From: Tubulanus polymorphus
Lineage: Eukaryota > Nemertea > Palaeonemertea > Tubulaniformes > Tubulanidae
Direction of reading: 5' to 3'
DNA length: 64,000 nt
Assembly (NCBI RefSeq): GCF_964204645.1
Contig: NC_134034.1
Location: 4,831,414-4,895,413, forward strand
Shown piece by piece: positions 1 through 9,164 of the stretch (within the stretch, counting starts at the first letter, position 1; each line of letters starts with the position of its first letter). A program made the translations under genes and the position numbers. The notes under the pieces were generated by a model. The model did no database searches. It was not told the origin of the DNA and was given only the letters and a program-made list of their open reading frames with translations.

Positions 1-409
1 TCAGAGTCACAGCCACCCCAGAGTTTGAACCCCCATTTTTGGGTTTTTTGGCATATATTGTTTGAGTAGCAGACCTGCCAACATTGAATTTTTCAAGATA
101 GTAACATTTTTCAAATTTGCCAGTATTTTCTAGATTTTGCCAGTGACCCACTAGACTTGATGTAACCTTTGCCAGTAACATTTTCAATATGGCCATTAAA
201 ATTTCAGAGAGTTCCGCTTTATCCTTATGTCCTTTTCTTTCACAATGACGTGAAATATCATTTAATCCGCCATGTGAGATCACTATATCGATTTGACATA
301 TCGTACATCTTGCATGATATTTACTTAATTTCGATGCTATGAAACATGGATATTGTGCGCTGTACGATTTTTTATACTTCTGTTTCCGATATTTCTTAGC
401 AAAACTCAT
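1..409 (-). CDS. Partial ORF with BED/C2H2-like zinc finger, runs off window
   Basis: The minus strand is open from an ATG at 409-407 to the window edge, about 136 codons. The N-terminal part is basic and contains a Cys-x2-Cys pair (RCTICQ) followed about 16 residues later by His-x3-Cys and a His (DISRHCERKGH). This spacing resembles BED or hAT-associated zinc fingers of animal genes. The rest is low in recognisable features and may be intronic. The ATG and first codons are supplied by the terminal sequence of element E1, so this may be a host exon truncated by the insertion or a captured gene. Function unknown. Confidence 0.4.
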   Translation of the reverse strand, partial: MSFAKKYRKQKYKKSYSAQYPCFIASKLSKYHARCTICQIDIVISHGGLNDISRHCERKGHKDKAELSEILMAILKMLLAKVTSSLVGHWQNLENTGKFEKCYYLEKFNVGRSATQTIYAKKPKNGGSNSGVAVTL

Positions 410-745
410 AAAAATGAAAAATAAATTCTCACACGCTCGAATTTATTTTTCATTTTTATGAGTTTCACTCCTAATTCAAGTAGAAATTGTTATTATTTTT
501 ATGTTTTTCATTTTTTACTCACCCGCCCGTTCAACCTTTAGCTTGAAAGCCTATTATCCCTATTACTCTTAAAATATTCATATATATGAATAACATTTAA
601 ATCATTGAACTTCTAAAATCAATTTTAATAAAAAATTTAGTATTAAAATGGAAGCAAATAAGTACTACTGCCCAACATGTAAGATAAGTATAGATAAGTC
701 TCAAAAAGCAAGACACAATAAATTGAGAATAAATTGAAATTAGAA
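399..745. repeat. E1 left terminal inverted repeat
   Basis: This is the reverse complement of about 15715-16065, including the first PolB codons. It starts at the palindrome core rather than at the outermost AGTAATAG end seen on the right, so roughly 100 bp of outer arm are absent. Confidence 0.85.
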
Positions 746-749
746 TATT
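648..749 (+). pseudogene. PolB N-terminal fragment inside left TIR
   Basis: An ATG at 648 opens the same first codons as PolB at the other end (the CPTC zinc-finger half), then carries a short internal deletion. At about 750 it switches to the 3' part of the HNH gene. It is the TIR-borne 5' end of PolB fused to foreign sequence, and it cannot make a functional protein. Confidence 0.8.
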
Positions 750-855
750 TACAGTTATATTCAGAACAGTTAACAAAGGGAAAGAAATTTATTGAATTAT
801 GGAATAATGATCCAAATAATGAACAATACGTTGAATTTGATATCAAGGATCTGAT
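750..855 (+). pseudogene. HNH endonuclease 3' fragment
   Basis: It matches the last 35 or so codons of the HNH gene at 1933-2607, ending near the shared motif for FDIKD. It is joined to the PolB start at an AT-rich junction with little homology. It appears to be a partial duplicate of the neighbouring HNH gene. Confidence 0.75.
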
Positions 856-1804
856 GTTTATACTAGAACATGATTCTATTTGAGCCTATATACATTCAAT
901 GTACAGAGCTATAGAATAAATCTATAAATTCACAGCTGTTACAGCTGTTACTATGACGTCGAGACATTATGAATCAATATTACAAACGTGTAGAGAGAGA
1001 ACACTCTAGAACCGGAACTAGATGACGTGGCATAATCAACGACGTGTCATTCTAGAAATCGCCCCGGAAATGAAAAGGCGCCGTAATATTGTGCTCAGGA
1101 TATTCTATCTTTCGAAACGAAATTAGGTGTTTATAGTACACAATTATAAATCTAAATGTAAGTACTGTTTGTTGTAGTTATTAAGGCTATTAAATATGAA
1201 ACCTTTAGATATATTTAAGTGTATTTAGTATATCTTTTAGATAGCTAGAGTTACCGCTAATATCTTTTAGATTAATAAAACGCCATACGCATCAAGAAGT
1301 GATAGAGAAACTCAAGATACTCTTTCTGACTGAGGAATCAACAGCAATGGATATCGAACCAATAGAAATTGACACAAGAAACACCAAAAGATCAACGAAG
1401 AAACTATATAAGAATTTCAAAAACATTGAGACTCCAATGATTAAGTTTAACATTTGTTGATGTAGTTAAATATTTACCAGCAATTGAAAAAATGTTTGTA
1501 ATTATAAATTGTATTTATAGAAATCAAATAATGTATTGGAAGAAATGACTGAACAACTTGTATAATATATTGTGCAAATCTGTTTGGTGAATTTTTATGT
1601 TCAGTCGTTTCAATTATGATTAACGCATGCGCATTAAGCAAAAACGCTCCTAATAGAGCGGTATTGCCTAGTGCGAACACGTTTTGATATTTTATGTCGG
1701 TCGTTTCTATTTTACAGAATTTATAGAATGAATATATAATTAGGATTAACGCATGCGCATTAAGCAAAAACGCTCCTAATAGAGCGGTTTGCTCAGTGGT
1801 ATTA
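856..1804. other. Insertion of unknown origin in duplicated HNH 3' end
   Basis: Sequence resembling the HNH 3' end resumes at about 1805-1835, so this 950-bp stretch interrupts it. Base composition is less AT-rich than the viral genes in its first half. It holds one short viral-looking ORF (ATG at 1347, 38 codons, acidic then basic) and a pair of 45-bp direct repeats. No transposase or terminal repeats were recognised. Confidence 0.5.
1618..1788. repeat. Two 45-bp direct repeats
   Basis: The copies at 1618-1662 and 1744-1788 are identical over the part running from gattaacgcatgcgc to gagcggt. Each contains a small hairpin with arms CGCTC and GAGCG. Confidence 0.85.
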
Positions 1805-1932
1805 TTTAGATATCAAGGAATCGAAACTGACTTATCAAAAACAGCGAAGAATGAAAAAAGATGACGTTGGTCGAAGAAATGGAAGAGGATTATAAAATAT
1901 TAACCAATTTAGTAAAAAAATACGTATAATAA

Positions 1933-2607
1933 ATGGAACCAGAACAACCACAAACTATCAATATTACAAATAACACTGGCGTTATAAACATATATTACAA
2001 GAAGTGTTCTAAATGTGAATTAGATAAATCATTAACAGAATTTAGTAAGCGTAAGATTAGCAAAGATGGTTTTCAATATTGCTGTAAAACTTGTTTTAAA
2101 CTATATACCAAACAATACCGAGAAGATAATATAGAACATTATAATTATTATATGACAAAATATATGAGAGAAAGATATCAAACAGATCTTAATTTTAGAT
2201 TGAAACAATGCTTAAGATCTAGATTAACACAATTATTCAACAAAGAAACACATTCAGAAACACTATCTAATTTATTGGGTTGTTCAGATGAATTTCTTAA
2301 ATCATGGATTATATTTCAATTCGATGATAAAATGAATATAGATAATTATGGGGATTATTACCATATTGATCATGTGTTACCAATATCTAAATTTAACATG
2401 AATGATGAATACAATAAAAAACTTATTTGGGGTTGGAAAAATTTAAGACCTTTAGAAAAGAAAGAAAATCAAATCAAATCTAATAAACTAGATTTACAGT
2501 TATATTTAGAACAGTTAACAAAGGCAAAGAAATTTATTGATCAATGGAACAATAATCCAAATAATGAACAATACGTTGAGGAATTTGATATCAAGGATCC
2601 GAAATGA
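1933..2607 (+). CDS. HNH endonuclease with Cys4 zinc ribbon
   Basis: A 224-aa protein. Residues 25-54 form a Cys4 zinc ribbon (CSKC then CCKTC). Residues 144-185 carry the HNH nuclease core: HIDHVLP, an asparagine in WKNLRP near 170, and N179 in KKEN. HNH enzymes of this type are common cargo of large DNA viruses and virus-like elements and cut DNA, often as homing nucleases. The start follows a T/A-rich leader ending in TAATAAATGG, as in the other genes of the element. It lies at the end of the element opposite PolB and reads inward. The E2 homologue at 55205-55858 has a nonsense codon, while this copy is intact. Confidence 0.85.
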   Translation: MEPEQPQTINITNNTGVINIYYKKCSKCELDKSLTEFSKRKISKDGFQYCCKTCFKLYTKQYREDNIEHYNYYMTKYMRERYQTDLNFRLKQCLRSRLTQLFNKETHSETLSNLLGCSDEFLKSWIIFQFDDKMNIDNYGDYYHIDHVLPISKFNMNDEYNKKLIWGWKNLRPLEKKENQIKSNKLDLQLYLEQLTKAKKFIDQWNNNPNNEQYVEEFDIKDPK

Positions 2608-2642
2608 CTTATCTGGACAGTTATAACTACTGCTCCTAATAG

Positions 2643-2673
2643 ATGGTGCCATAAACGGCACCCGCACAGTGAT
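2643..2673. repeat. 29-31 bp hairpin insert, copy 1
   Basis: It starts ATGGTGCC, folds with GGCACC, and ends in GTGAT. The matching E2 intergenic sequence lacks it and has only the flanking AT, so it is a filled site against an empty site. Confidence 0.8.
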
Positions 2674-2689
2674 AAACAAAAGTAGTGAG

Positions 2690-2718
2690 ATGGTGCCGTA
2701 CAGCACCCACATAGTAAT
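2690..2718. repeat. 29-31 bp hairpin insert, copy 2
   Basis: Same pattern as copy 1 (GGTGC pairing with GCACC, then CCACATAGTAAT), 16 bp downstream of it. The E2 sequence is again empty at this point. Confidence 0.8.
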
Positions 2719-3041
2719 ATCAAATAGATTTTAAATAAAATATAATAAAAATTACATACCTTCAACTATCTATTATTTCTATTTTAATTTTTAATATTTT
2801 CTTTTCAAAAAAGAATACTTTGTATCACAAATAAAAAATACTAAAAAACAATAACTAATACTAGAATTCTTTAGCTTTAACTAGCTAGTATCATTTGAAG
2901 AATACTTATAATACTATTCTTATTAAATTTCTCTAATATAAATGTCTAAGAAATCGAATAAGAATAATGTTAAAGTTGAAAAAACTTTGGAAGATTTAGG
3001 CCTAACAGATGATAATGATAATGTGACAACTAAATGTGATA

Positions 3042-3070
3042 ATGGTGCCATATGGCGCTCACACTGTGAT
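3042..3070. repeat. 29-31 bp hairpin insert, copy 3 (in coding sequence)
   Basis: Aligned with E2, this adds about 10 codons in frame just before the conserved IDYEYY motif. The stem is GGTGCC with GGCGCT. Confidence 0.75.
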
Positions 3071-3573
3071 ATTGATTATGAGTACTATTTATATTGTAAA
3101 CATCAACTCGAACTATTGATTGCGAGTGGCAAATCTAAAGAGTTTATTGGTAAAACAATAACTTTTCAAGAATTAGATAACATGAACAAAGAAAAAGTAA
3201 TCAAATATTTTAAGATTTATGAAGAGTCAAGATTAGCTAGAATAAATGATTCTATTTCTAATGGTATTATCAAATGTTATTGAAAATTATGTAACCGGCT
3301 AATGCCAATTAATGATGAAAATAAATTATATAGTGATTTAAAAAATGACTTCTTAGTTATGACTGAATTACAAAAATGGGTTGGATACGCTTCATTCCAA
3401 TTAGGATCGGTTATGACATTGATTTCTACTGGAGTTATAACATTTTCGAATATCAAACCTATGGAAAACAAAGATAAAAGTAAATCAGGTAAGAACGAAA
3501 CAGATGTACTACAACCAAACCACGAAACAGAAGATGAATCAGAACAAAAATTAAGTAAAATAAATGAGTGATG

Positions 3574-3602
3574 ATGGTGTCGTTCAACACCCACACGGTG
3601 AT
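3574..3602. repeat. 29-31 bp hairpin insert, copy 4 (in coding sequence)
   Basis: Starts ATGGTGTCG. Its stem is GGTGT with ACACC, so both arms changed together relative to copies 1 and 2. It lies at the point where E1 changes reading frame relative to E2. Confidence 0.7.
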
Positions 3603-3962
3603 ATTAAAAAAAAGCCTAGATCTGAGAAACAAATTGAATGGGCAAAGAAATTAGGTAAAAGATCTGCAGAATTAAAAAAAGCTAAGAAAAAGAAATTTAC
3701 TGATATAAATGAATCTGGTATTAATTCAAATAATAATCCATCTAATTCTTATAATGCTGGAAGTGATAATATATTATATATTACAATTGGATTAATCACA
3801 GTAATTATATTCTCGGGTGTAATATATAAATATAAATTTAATAATAATGAAAGTGATAATGATAATGATGAACGGAAACTTCGTTACCCATGTACAGACA
3901 ATAAACCACCAGAAAATAAATCAAATGAAAATAAATCTAAAATATTATTAATGGATTAAAAT

Positions 3963-4280
3963 ATGATGAAAAAACAACAATATTTAAGAGATTTATATTA
4001 TAACCCAGAAAGTGAAGTTTCATATTCAAGTGTTTCGGAATTATGGGATAAAATTAAATCTGATAAAGAAAAAATAAAATATAGTGAATTAAAATCATGG
4101 TTACAAAATCAACCCACATATCAAATTCATAAAAAGATGGATAAAAAATATTTAACAAGAAAAGTAATGGTTTCATGTATTGACCAACAATGGCAAGCTG
4201 ATTTAATTGATATGAAAAACTTAGAAGAATATAACAAAGGATATTTTTGGATACTAAATGTTATAGATGTTATAGATAGA
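3963..4280 (+). pseudogene. rve integrase, N-terminal remnant
   Basis: About 105 codons matching the E2 integrase from its start to just past the first catalytic region (WQADLIDM). The frame then runs into the 3' end of the opposing C2H2 gene. The second aspartate, the glutamate and the chromodomain are lost. It marks the left edge of the internal deletion in E1. Confidence 0.85.
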
Positions 4281-4890
4281 TATTTGATCCTAATATTTCA
4301 TTAGCATCGGTTAGATCTAATTCATCTTTATTAGGTGTTGCTAATAAAAAATCTTCATATAATTCTTTACCATTTACTTTTTTATTTGAAACAAACTTTG
4401 TAACATATCTAAATGGGTGTTCTATAAATTCTCTTAAACCAACACGTTCTTTAACATTAGTAATATGTACCTTTGTATTCATATGTTTATTCCAATTTGA
4501 TGGAGCGTTTGAAAATTCACCATTACAATAACCACAATAATTTCTATTTTCACTAACATCTAATATTATTGAATTATTATATGTAGAAGGTATTACATTA
4601 TTTGATGTAGAGGGTATTACAGATGTAGTAGGTATTACAGATGTAGTAGTAGGTATTACAGGTGTTGTAGTAGGTATTACAGGTGTAGTAGGTATTACAT
4701 TATTATCAATTACACTATTATTAACAACACCACTTTTATTATTATCGATTTCTATCAGTTTAGTTTTATAATTTTTAAAAATAGGATCAAATATCAAAGC
4801 TATATTACAAGGTATTACATAATATAAACCATCATTATTTTCATGTGTATCGATGTATGGAATATGTTTATATACTTTACCTCCTTCCAT
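4270..4890 (-). CDS. C2H2 protein with VIPTT repeats, 3' truncated
   Basis: A 206-aa ORF. Residues 75-115 are a tandem VIPTT/VIPST repeat, followed by one C2H2-like finger (YCGYCNGEFS to KHMNTKVH). The C-terminal region of about 60 residues is charged. The gene is in the slot next to the major capsid gene, as is the E2 gene at 49830-50989, but the two proteins share little beyond the MEGG start and the finger motif. The last residues come from the deletion junction with the integrase. The function is unknown. A DNA-binding or virion role is possible. Confidence 0.65.
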   Translation of the reverse strand: MEGGKVYKHIPYIDTHENNDGLYYVIPCNIALIFDPIFKNYKTKLIEIDNNKSGVVNNSVIDNNVIPTTPVIPTTTPVIPTTTSVIPTTSVIPSTSNNVIPSTYNNSIILDVSENRNYCGYCNGEFSNAPSNWNKHMNTKVHITNVKERVGLREFIEHPFRYVTKFVSNKKVNGKELYEDFLLATPNKDELDLTDANEILGSNIYL

Positions 4891-4922
4891 TTATATAATA
4901 AATTTTTATTAAAGTTAAAATT

Positions 4923-6170
4923 TTAATACATAACACTATCTAATTGTGAATTTACAATATTTAATTGCGCGTCAGATATAATATAAATGTGCATTCTAAA
5001 ATTTTTGATTCCTTTATTCTTTGTCATGAATAATTGTATTCCATCTTTTGTATTTTGTAGTTTTTTTCCAGAACCATGTAATGAATTATCTTCAGTTGTT
5101 CTAAAATCTAACCATAATGCAAATTTATTACCGGTATAATAATTTATTTGATTAATATTACAATCTTCAGATGATTTTATTTTTTCATTCATAAAATGTT
5201 TTCTAATTTCTGGCCATTGATCAATCATTCTCATTCCTTGACAAAATATTTTATTCGCTATACCTTCGATAGTTATTTCTACTTTAGTTATTTCAGGATT
5301 ATAATAATTCTCAACATTTATTGCGCCATTAGTATACGTTCCAATGGTAAAAAATATTAATATACCTTTAATAGATCTTCTAGGAAAGTTAATATTCTCA
5401 TTAATAATTTCATCATTTGCATTAATAGTTACAGTTTTAAATTTATCAATATAATCATATAATAATGAAAATCCTTGATTGTATTGAGTTTGAATTATAC
5501 TTGAAATATTTTCATCAGTTACTGTATCATATTCTAAACATATATTCGATAATTTATAACTCATATCTTTATTAACACTAGATAATACAATTTCATTTAC
5601 AGGAGCAAATGTTATCTCAAATATAATATCTTCTTGAATTGCGTATTTATATAAAGGTGCATTATTATTTATCAATTCAAAATCTAACGGAATTTTATAT
5701 TTGCTTCCATATATACTTTTTATCAATTTATCTACATCATTAGTTAATATTGCGCTATTAGCTTCTGATCTTAATTTATTTTGGTTTTCTGATTGAATTC
5801 CTTGAAATATCATATTATTTCTATTTTCTTTAGTTAACCATAAATCTTTATAATGTGAAAATAAATTATAATCATCTAATGAGAAAACTGTTTCTGGACC
5901 AATCTTTATTGTTAACTTTTTAATCAAATATCTTCCAACATTATCAACAACATAATTATTATTATTGCCAGATACTTTTATATCAGCTGATAAATAAATA
6001 CTGTTTGGAACATAAAAAGTATTTTGTGTTAATCTCGGAATTCTAACATATAAAGTTTCATCGGGATTAATATTTGAAGGGTTATGAGTAATTATATGAT
6101 GTGATCTTTCTGCTTTAATAGCATTAGATATTCTATGATTCTTAGAAGGATTGATATAACTCCCACTCAT
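4923..6170 (-). CDS. Major capsid protein, double-jelly-roll type (probable)
   Basis: A complete 415-aa ORF in the most conserved late-gene position. The pattern fits Polinton hexon-like capsid proteins: an N-terminal arm rich in Asn/Ser/His, many beta-strand-like segments (TLYVRIPRL, YLIKKLTIKIG), a central LEYDTV segment, and a C-terminal module with NPEITKVEITIEG, FALWLDFRTTEDN and SDAQLN. There is no signal peptide or membrane segment. The start is preceded by the T-run and GTTAAATAAATG leader used by its neighbours. The E2 homologue is about 90 percent alike but frameshifted. The fold is inferred from family pattern, not demonstrated. Confidence 0.7.
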   Translation of the reverse strand: MSGSYINPSKNHRISNAIKAERSHHIITHNPSNINPDETLYVRIPRLTQNTFYVPNSIYLSADIKVSGNNNNYVVDNVGRYLIKKLTIKIGPETVFSLDDYNLFSHYKDLWLTKENRNNMIFQGIQSENQNKLRSEANSAILTNDVDKLIKSIYGSKYKIPLDFELINNNAPLYKYAIQEDIIFEITFAPVNEIVLSSVNKDMSYKLSNICLEYDTVTDENISSIIQTQYNQGFSLLYDYIDKFKTVTINANDEIINENINFPRRSIKGILIFFTIGTYTNGAINVENYYNPEITKVEITIEGIANKIFCQGMRMIDQWPEIRKHFMNEKIKSSEDCNINQINYYTGNKFALWLDFRTTEDNSLHGSGKKLQNTKDGIQLFMTKNKGIKNFRMHIYIISDAQLNIVNSQLDSVMY

Positions 6171-6208
6171 TTATTTAACAAAAAAAATTAATTATTTATT
6201 TTTGATTA

Positions 6209-6260
6209 TGTTTACTTGATATTTTTTGATATCATGTTTACTTGATATTTTTTGATATCA
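6209..6260. repeat. 26-bp tandem duplication
   Basis: Two copies of a unit containing ttacttgatattttttgat lie between the capsid gene and the coiled-coil gene. E2 has no such duplication. Confidence 0.85.
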
Positions 6261-6306
6261 TATTTACTAAACCAAAAATAATAGCACTTACAACTGTAAT
6301 TAAAAA

Positions 6307-7818
6307 TTAAATAATATGTTCAGCAGCAAAGTTAATAATGTTTCCTGCAGATTTCAATATAAAACCAACAATTGAAGCAATAACTCCTGGTAAAGCTGCA
6401 GCAGATTTTTTAGATAGTTCCCATAAATATTTTGCTAATTTCTTTAAACCATCTTTAACTTTATCTTGTATAGAATTATTACCTGGAGGTTTATCTGGTT
6501 TATTGGGAGTAGGAGTAGATTTCAAAGCATTTGATATTGCTAAACCAATTGTTGTAAATAACATAGTTACAGCTGTTAGAATTGAAAGAATTGTTATTCC
6601 TTCTAATTTAAATAATAATCTTATTCTGTCTTTTAATGATATTTCAGAATTTGGTTTAATCAACAAATCTTTAAAAATAACTTTTAATCTATTAATATTA
6701 TAATCATATGATTTTAATAATAATTTAATTTCTTCTTTTTGTAATTCTATGTTATATTCTAAATCATCAATTTCTTTTTCTAAATATGCATTTCTTTTTT
6801 TAAATTCAATTTCTTCAATAACTTTATTATCTCTATCTAATTTTAATTGTTCTATTTCTTTATTTTTATCAGTTCTATCTTTTTCTAAAAATCTAATTTT
6901 AAAATCTCTTTTACTTTTTTCATGCGCAATTTTATCAGCTGATTCTTGCATACCTTTAATTTCTCTACGTGTTTTTTCAGGAAATTGTTTTAATTCTTCA
7001 TCAGTTAAATCAAGTAATCCTTTTTCTAGTAAAGATTGTATTCGATTTATTCCAGTTTCAGTACCGGGTGTATCTAAAATACTATTCATCTGTTCGTCAA
7101 ATGAATGAATTGCATCTAACATGCTATCAAAATGTTTTCCTAATTGTAATTGATTTGAATCATTATCAATTTGTTGAATATCTCTTCTAGATGTTTCGGG
7201 TGTTGAAGATCTTAATTTATCTAATCGATCTCTATTCTCTTCCATTTCCGTTTCTGGATTATCATCGATTATTTTAAATAAGTCATCAATTTTTTGACTA
7301 AATACTCTTATATTATCATCTCTTTCTTTTTGTGTAACACCAGTTATTTCATTACTAATACTTATTCTCTTAATTCTAAATGTTTCTAAATTTTCCAAAG
7401 TTGATTCCGCTAATATTTTACTTCGTCTTGTCCTTTTATTAGTGATATCAATATAATAATCATCTTTCAAACGATAATAATATTCACCATCTAAAAACTC
7501 TTGTACTAAAAGTCTGGCGCCTCTACCATTTATATTATATCCAGAATCTTTAAATACATCTTGAAACTTATATATAAATTTATTATTTTCTATATCTTCC
7601 TTTGATAAACCTGGGTCTAAATTTTCAGTAGGTATTCTCGATCTAGTTCTTCTATCAAATTCATCTGTTGATGGGGCTTTAGAACCACTATCTGCTAAAT
7701 TAGAATTATATGCCGATTCATTACCATCATCAATATTAGTTTCTGCATCATTATAATCATCAATATATCCTTCATTATTATTTCCCATTTCATAATCTTC
7801 TCCACCTTCTACATCCAT
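6307..7818 (-). CDS. Coiled-coil protein with C-terminal hydrophobic helices
   Basis: A 503-aa protein. The N-terminus is acidic and low-complexity (residues 1-60). Residues about 150-270 are charged. A long coiled coil spans about 270-375 (heptad-like KDRTDKNKEIEQLKLDRDNK). A transmembrane helix lies near 408-430 (ILSILTAVTMLFTT), then a proline-rich linker, then an amphipathic tail (AALPGVIASIVGFILKSAG). Comparison with E2 shows the original gene had one more C-terminal membrane helix, removed here by a TTA to TAA change at the present stop. The position before the capsid gene and the membrane-active tail suggest a minor capsid or membrane-penetration protein. That is inference only. Confidence 0.7.
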   Translation of the reverse strand: MDVEGGEDYEMGNNNEGYIDDYNDAETNIDDGNESAYNSNLADSGSKAPSTDEFDRRTRSRIPTENLDPGLSKEDIENNKFIYKFQDVFKDSGYNINGRGARLLVQEFLDGEYYYRLKDDYYIDITNKRTRRSKILAESTLENLETFRIKRISISNEITGVTQKERDDNIRVFSQKIDDLFKIIDDNPETEMEENRDRLDKLRSSTPETSRRDIQQIDNDSNQLQLGKHFDSMLDAIHSFDEQMNSILDTPGTETGINRIQSLLEKGLLDLTDEELKQFPEKTRREIKGMQESADKIAHEKSKRDFKIRFLEKDRTDKNKEIEQLKLDRDNKVIEEIEFKKRNAYLEKEIDDLEYNIELQKEEIKLLLKSYDYNINRLKVIFKDLLIKPNSEISLKDRIRLLFKLEGITILSILTAVTMLFTTIGLAISNALKSTPTPNKPDKPPGNNSIQDKVKDGLKKLAKYLWELSKKSAAALPGVIASIVGFILKSAGNIINFAAEHII

Positions 7819-7834
7819 TTACATAATAAAAAAA

Positions 7835-9136
7835 TTAAAATTTAAAATATAATATTCCTCCGATTACAATTCCTATACAAGTTATAGCTAATTTAGTATT
7901 TTCATGGGATTTATTATCATCATTTAGTTTAATTATATCATGTTGAATTTTATCAGTTTTTATATCTTCTGATGTATTGTAATCTTTTATTTTAGAATCA
8001 TTAACCAATTTAATATTCTTAGTTTTAGTTTCAGTTGATTGAATATGTTTTTTATTTTTTTCACCCTCCATTAATTTTGGAGCAGTAATAATCTTTTTAT
8101 TTATATCATTCAATCCAAATAAATTATTTATTGTTGCAGTTTTAATTAGATTATTATAACCAATTATATTTCCCATCTTCAATACTAAATCATTAGAAAT
8201 AATTAATAGATTAGGGCCTATACAATAATTAAGTCTTACATGAGATTTATCTAAATAATTTTGATATCTTATAATGTTTTCTGGAATCGATTTATTTTTA
8301 TCATTATGAATTGAATCTTCAAATAAAACTTTAAACTGTTTCTGCGCATCGAATGAAGTGTTATCATTTCCAATTATTGGGGATCTTGTTTCAACTTGTG
8401 ATCCTAGAATACAAATCAAATAAGTTCTAATAGATTGATTTATTCTTTCTATACCTGATTTAGTAAAACCTTCACTATTTTCTAAAATAAAATAAACCCA
8501 ACCATTATTATTATCAATTTTATAATTATGATAAGCTCCAATTCTATGCATATAATCAATTCTTTTTATTTCATACTGTTCACCAACACCTTGCAATTTA
8601 CCATGCGCTCTGAAATCGGAATTAATATTTATATTAAATTCATTACATATTTTATAAAACTTGGATATATTAATATTATTATCCAATTCTTTAAAATATT
8701 TAGACCCGGGTAAAGGACATTCTAATTCATTTAATATTATTCTGATTTGAAAATATGTGTGAAATCTAAATATTGTATGAATTAATTTTAAATCAGAATA
8801 CTTCAAATTTTTATCTAAATTATTTAAATTATCATTCCAACTTATTCCACATCCTGTTGTTGCACAATAAACAGCAAAATTTAATTGATTCTGCCAATAT
8901 TTCATATTAGATTTTACTTTATATATATGATATTCATCTCGAGTAAAAGTAACTTCATATGTATTAAATATATTTTCCATTTTAGAAATAAAAAACTGTG
9001 ATTCATTAACATAAATTTCTAAATTAGTTAATGAATTTAAAACTACATTTTTATATGTAATATTTTTCTTAAAATCTATTGCTGGAATATTATATTTAAT
9101 TGATTTATAATATTGGAAAGCTTTTGGAAACCCCAT
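7835..9136 (-). CDS. 433-aa protein with C-terminal membrane anchor, unknown
   Basis: A conserved N-terminal block (about 1-150) includes WQNQLNFAVYCATTGCGIS. The middle block (about 160-215) differs strongly from E2. The C-terminal block (about 215-340) is nearly identical in E2 and includes IRTYLICILG and NDNTSFDAQKQFKVL. A polar linker of about 70 residues leads to a single transmembrane helix at the extreme C-terminus (TCIGIVIGGILYF). This looks like a tail-anchored virion protein. I do not recognise a catalytic motif. The start follows the T-run plus ATATAAATG leader. Confidence 0.7.
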   Translation of the reverse strand: MGFPKAFQYYKSIKYNIPAIDFKKNITYKNVVLNSLTNLEIYVNESQFFISKMENIFNTYEVTFTRDEYHIYKVKSNMKYWQNQLNFAVYCATTGCGISWNDNLNNLDKNLKYSDLKLIHTIFRFHTYFQIRIILNELECPLPGSKYFKELDNNINISKFYKICNEFNININSDFRAHGKLQGVGEQYEIKRIDYMHRIGAYHNYKIDNNNGWVYFILENSEGFTKSGIERINQSIRTYLICILGSQVETRSPIIGNDNTSFDAQKQFKVLFEDSIHNDKNKSIPENIIRYQNYLDKSHVRLNYCIGPNLLIISNDLVLKMGNIIGYNNLIKTATINNLFGLNDINKKIITAPKLMEGEKNKKHIQSTETKTKNIKLVNDSKIKDYNTSEDIKTDKIQHDIIKLNDDNKSHENTKLAITCIGIVIGGILYFKF

Positions 9137-9164
9137 TTATATAACTAAAAAATTAATAATTTAT

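Larger units (their letters stand above)
2942..3959 (+). pseudogene. Single-pass membrane protein, broken
   Basis: Homologue of the E2 gene at 53195-54065. The first reading frame runs from 2942 to a TGA at 3281-3283, continues in frame to 3571, then shifts to an overlapping frame at 3564-3959. Features in order are an acidic/basic N-terminus, a conserved region around FQELDNM and YFKIYEE, a weakly hydrophobic segment near SFQLGSVMTLIS, a lysine-rich stretch (absent from E2), and a transmembrane helix (LYITIGLITVIIF). Two copies of the hairpin repeat lie inside the coding region. Role unknown; a virion or host-membrane protein is possible. It sits between HNH and integrase on the same strand. 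Confidence 0.7.

Noticed and set aside
6338-7190. Plus-strand ORFs opposite the coiled-coil gene
   Set aside because: They are antisense shadows. The minus-strand frame is conserved in E2 and carries the start motif.
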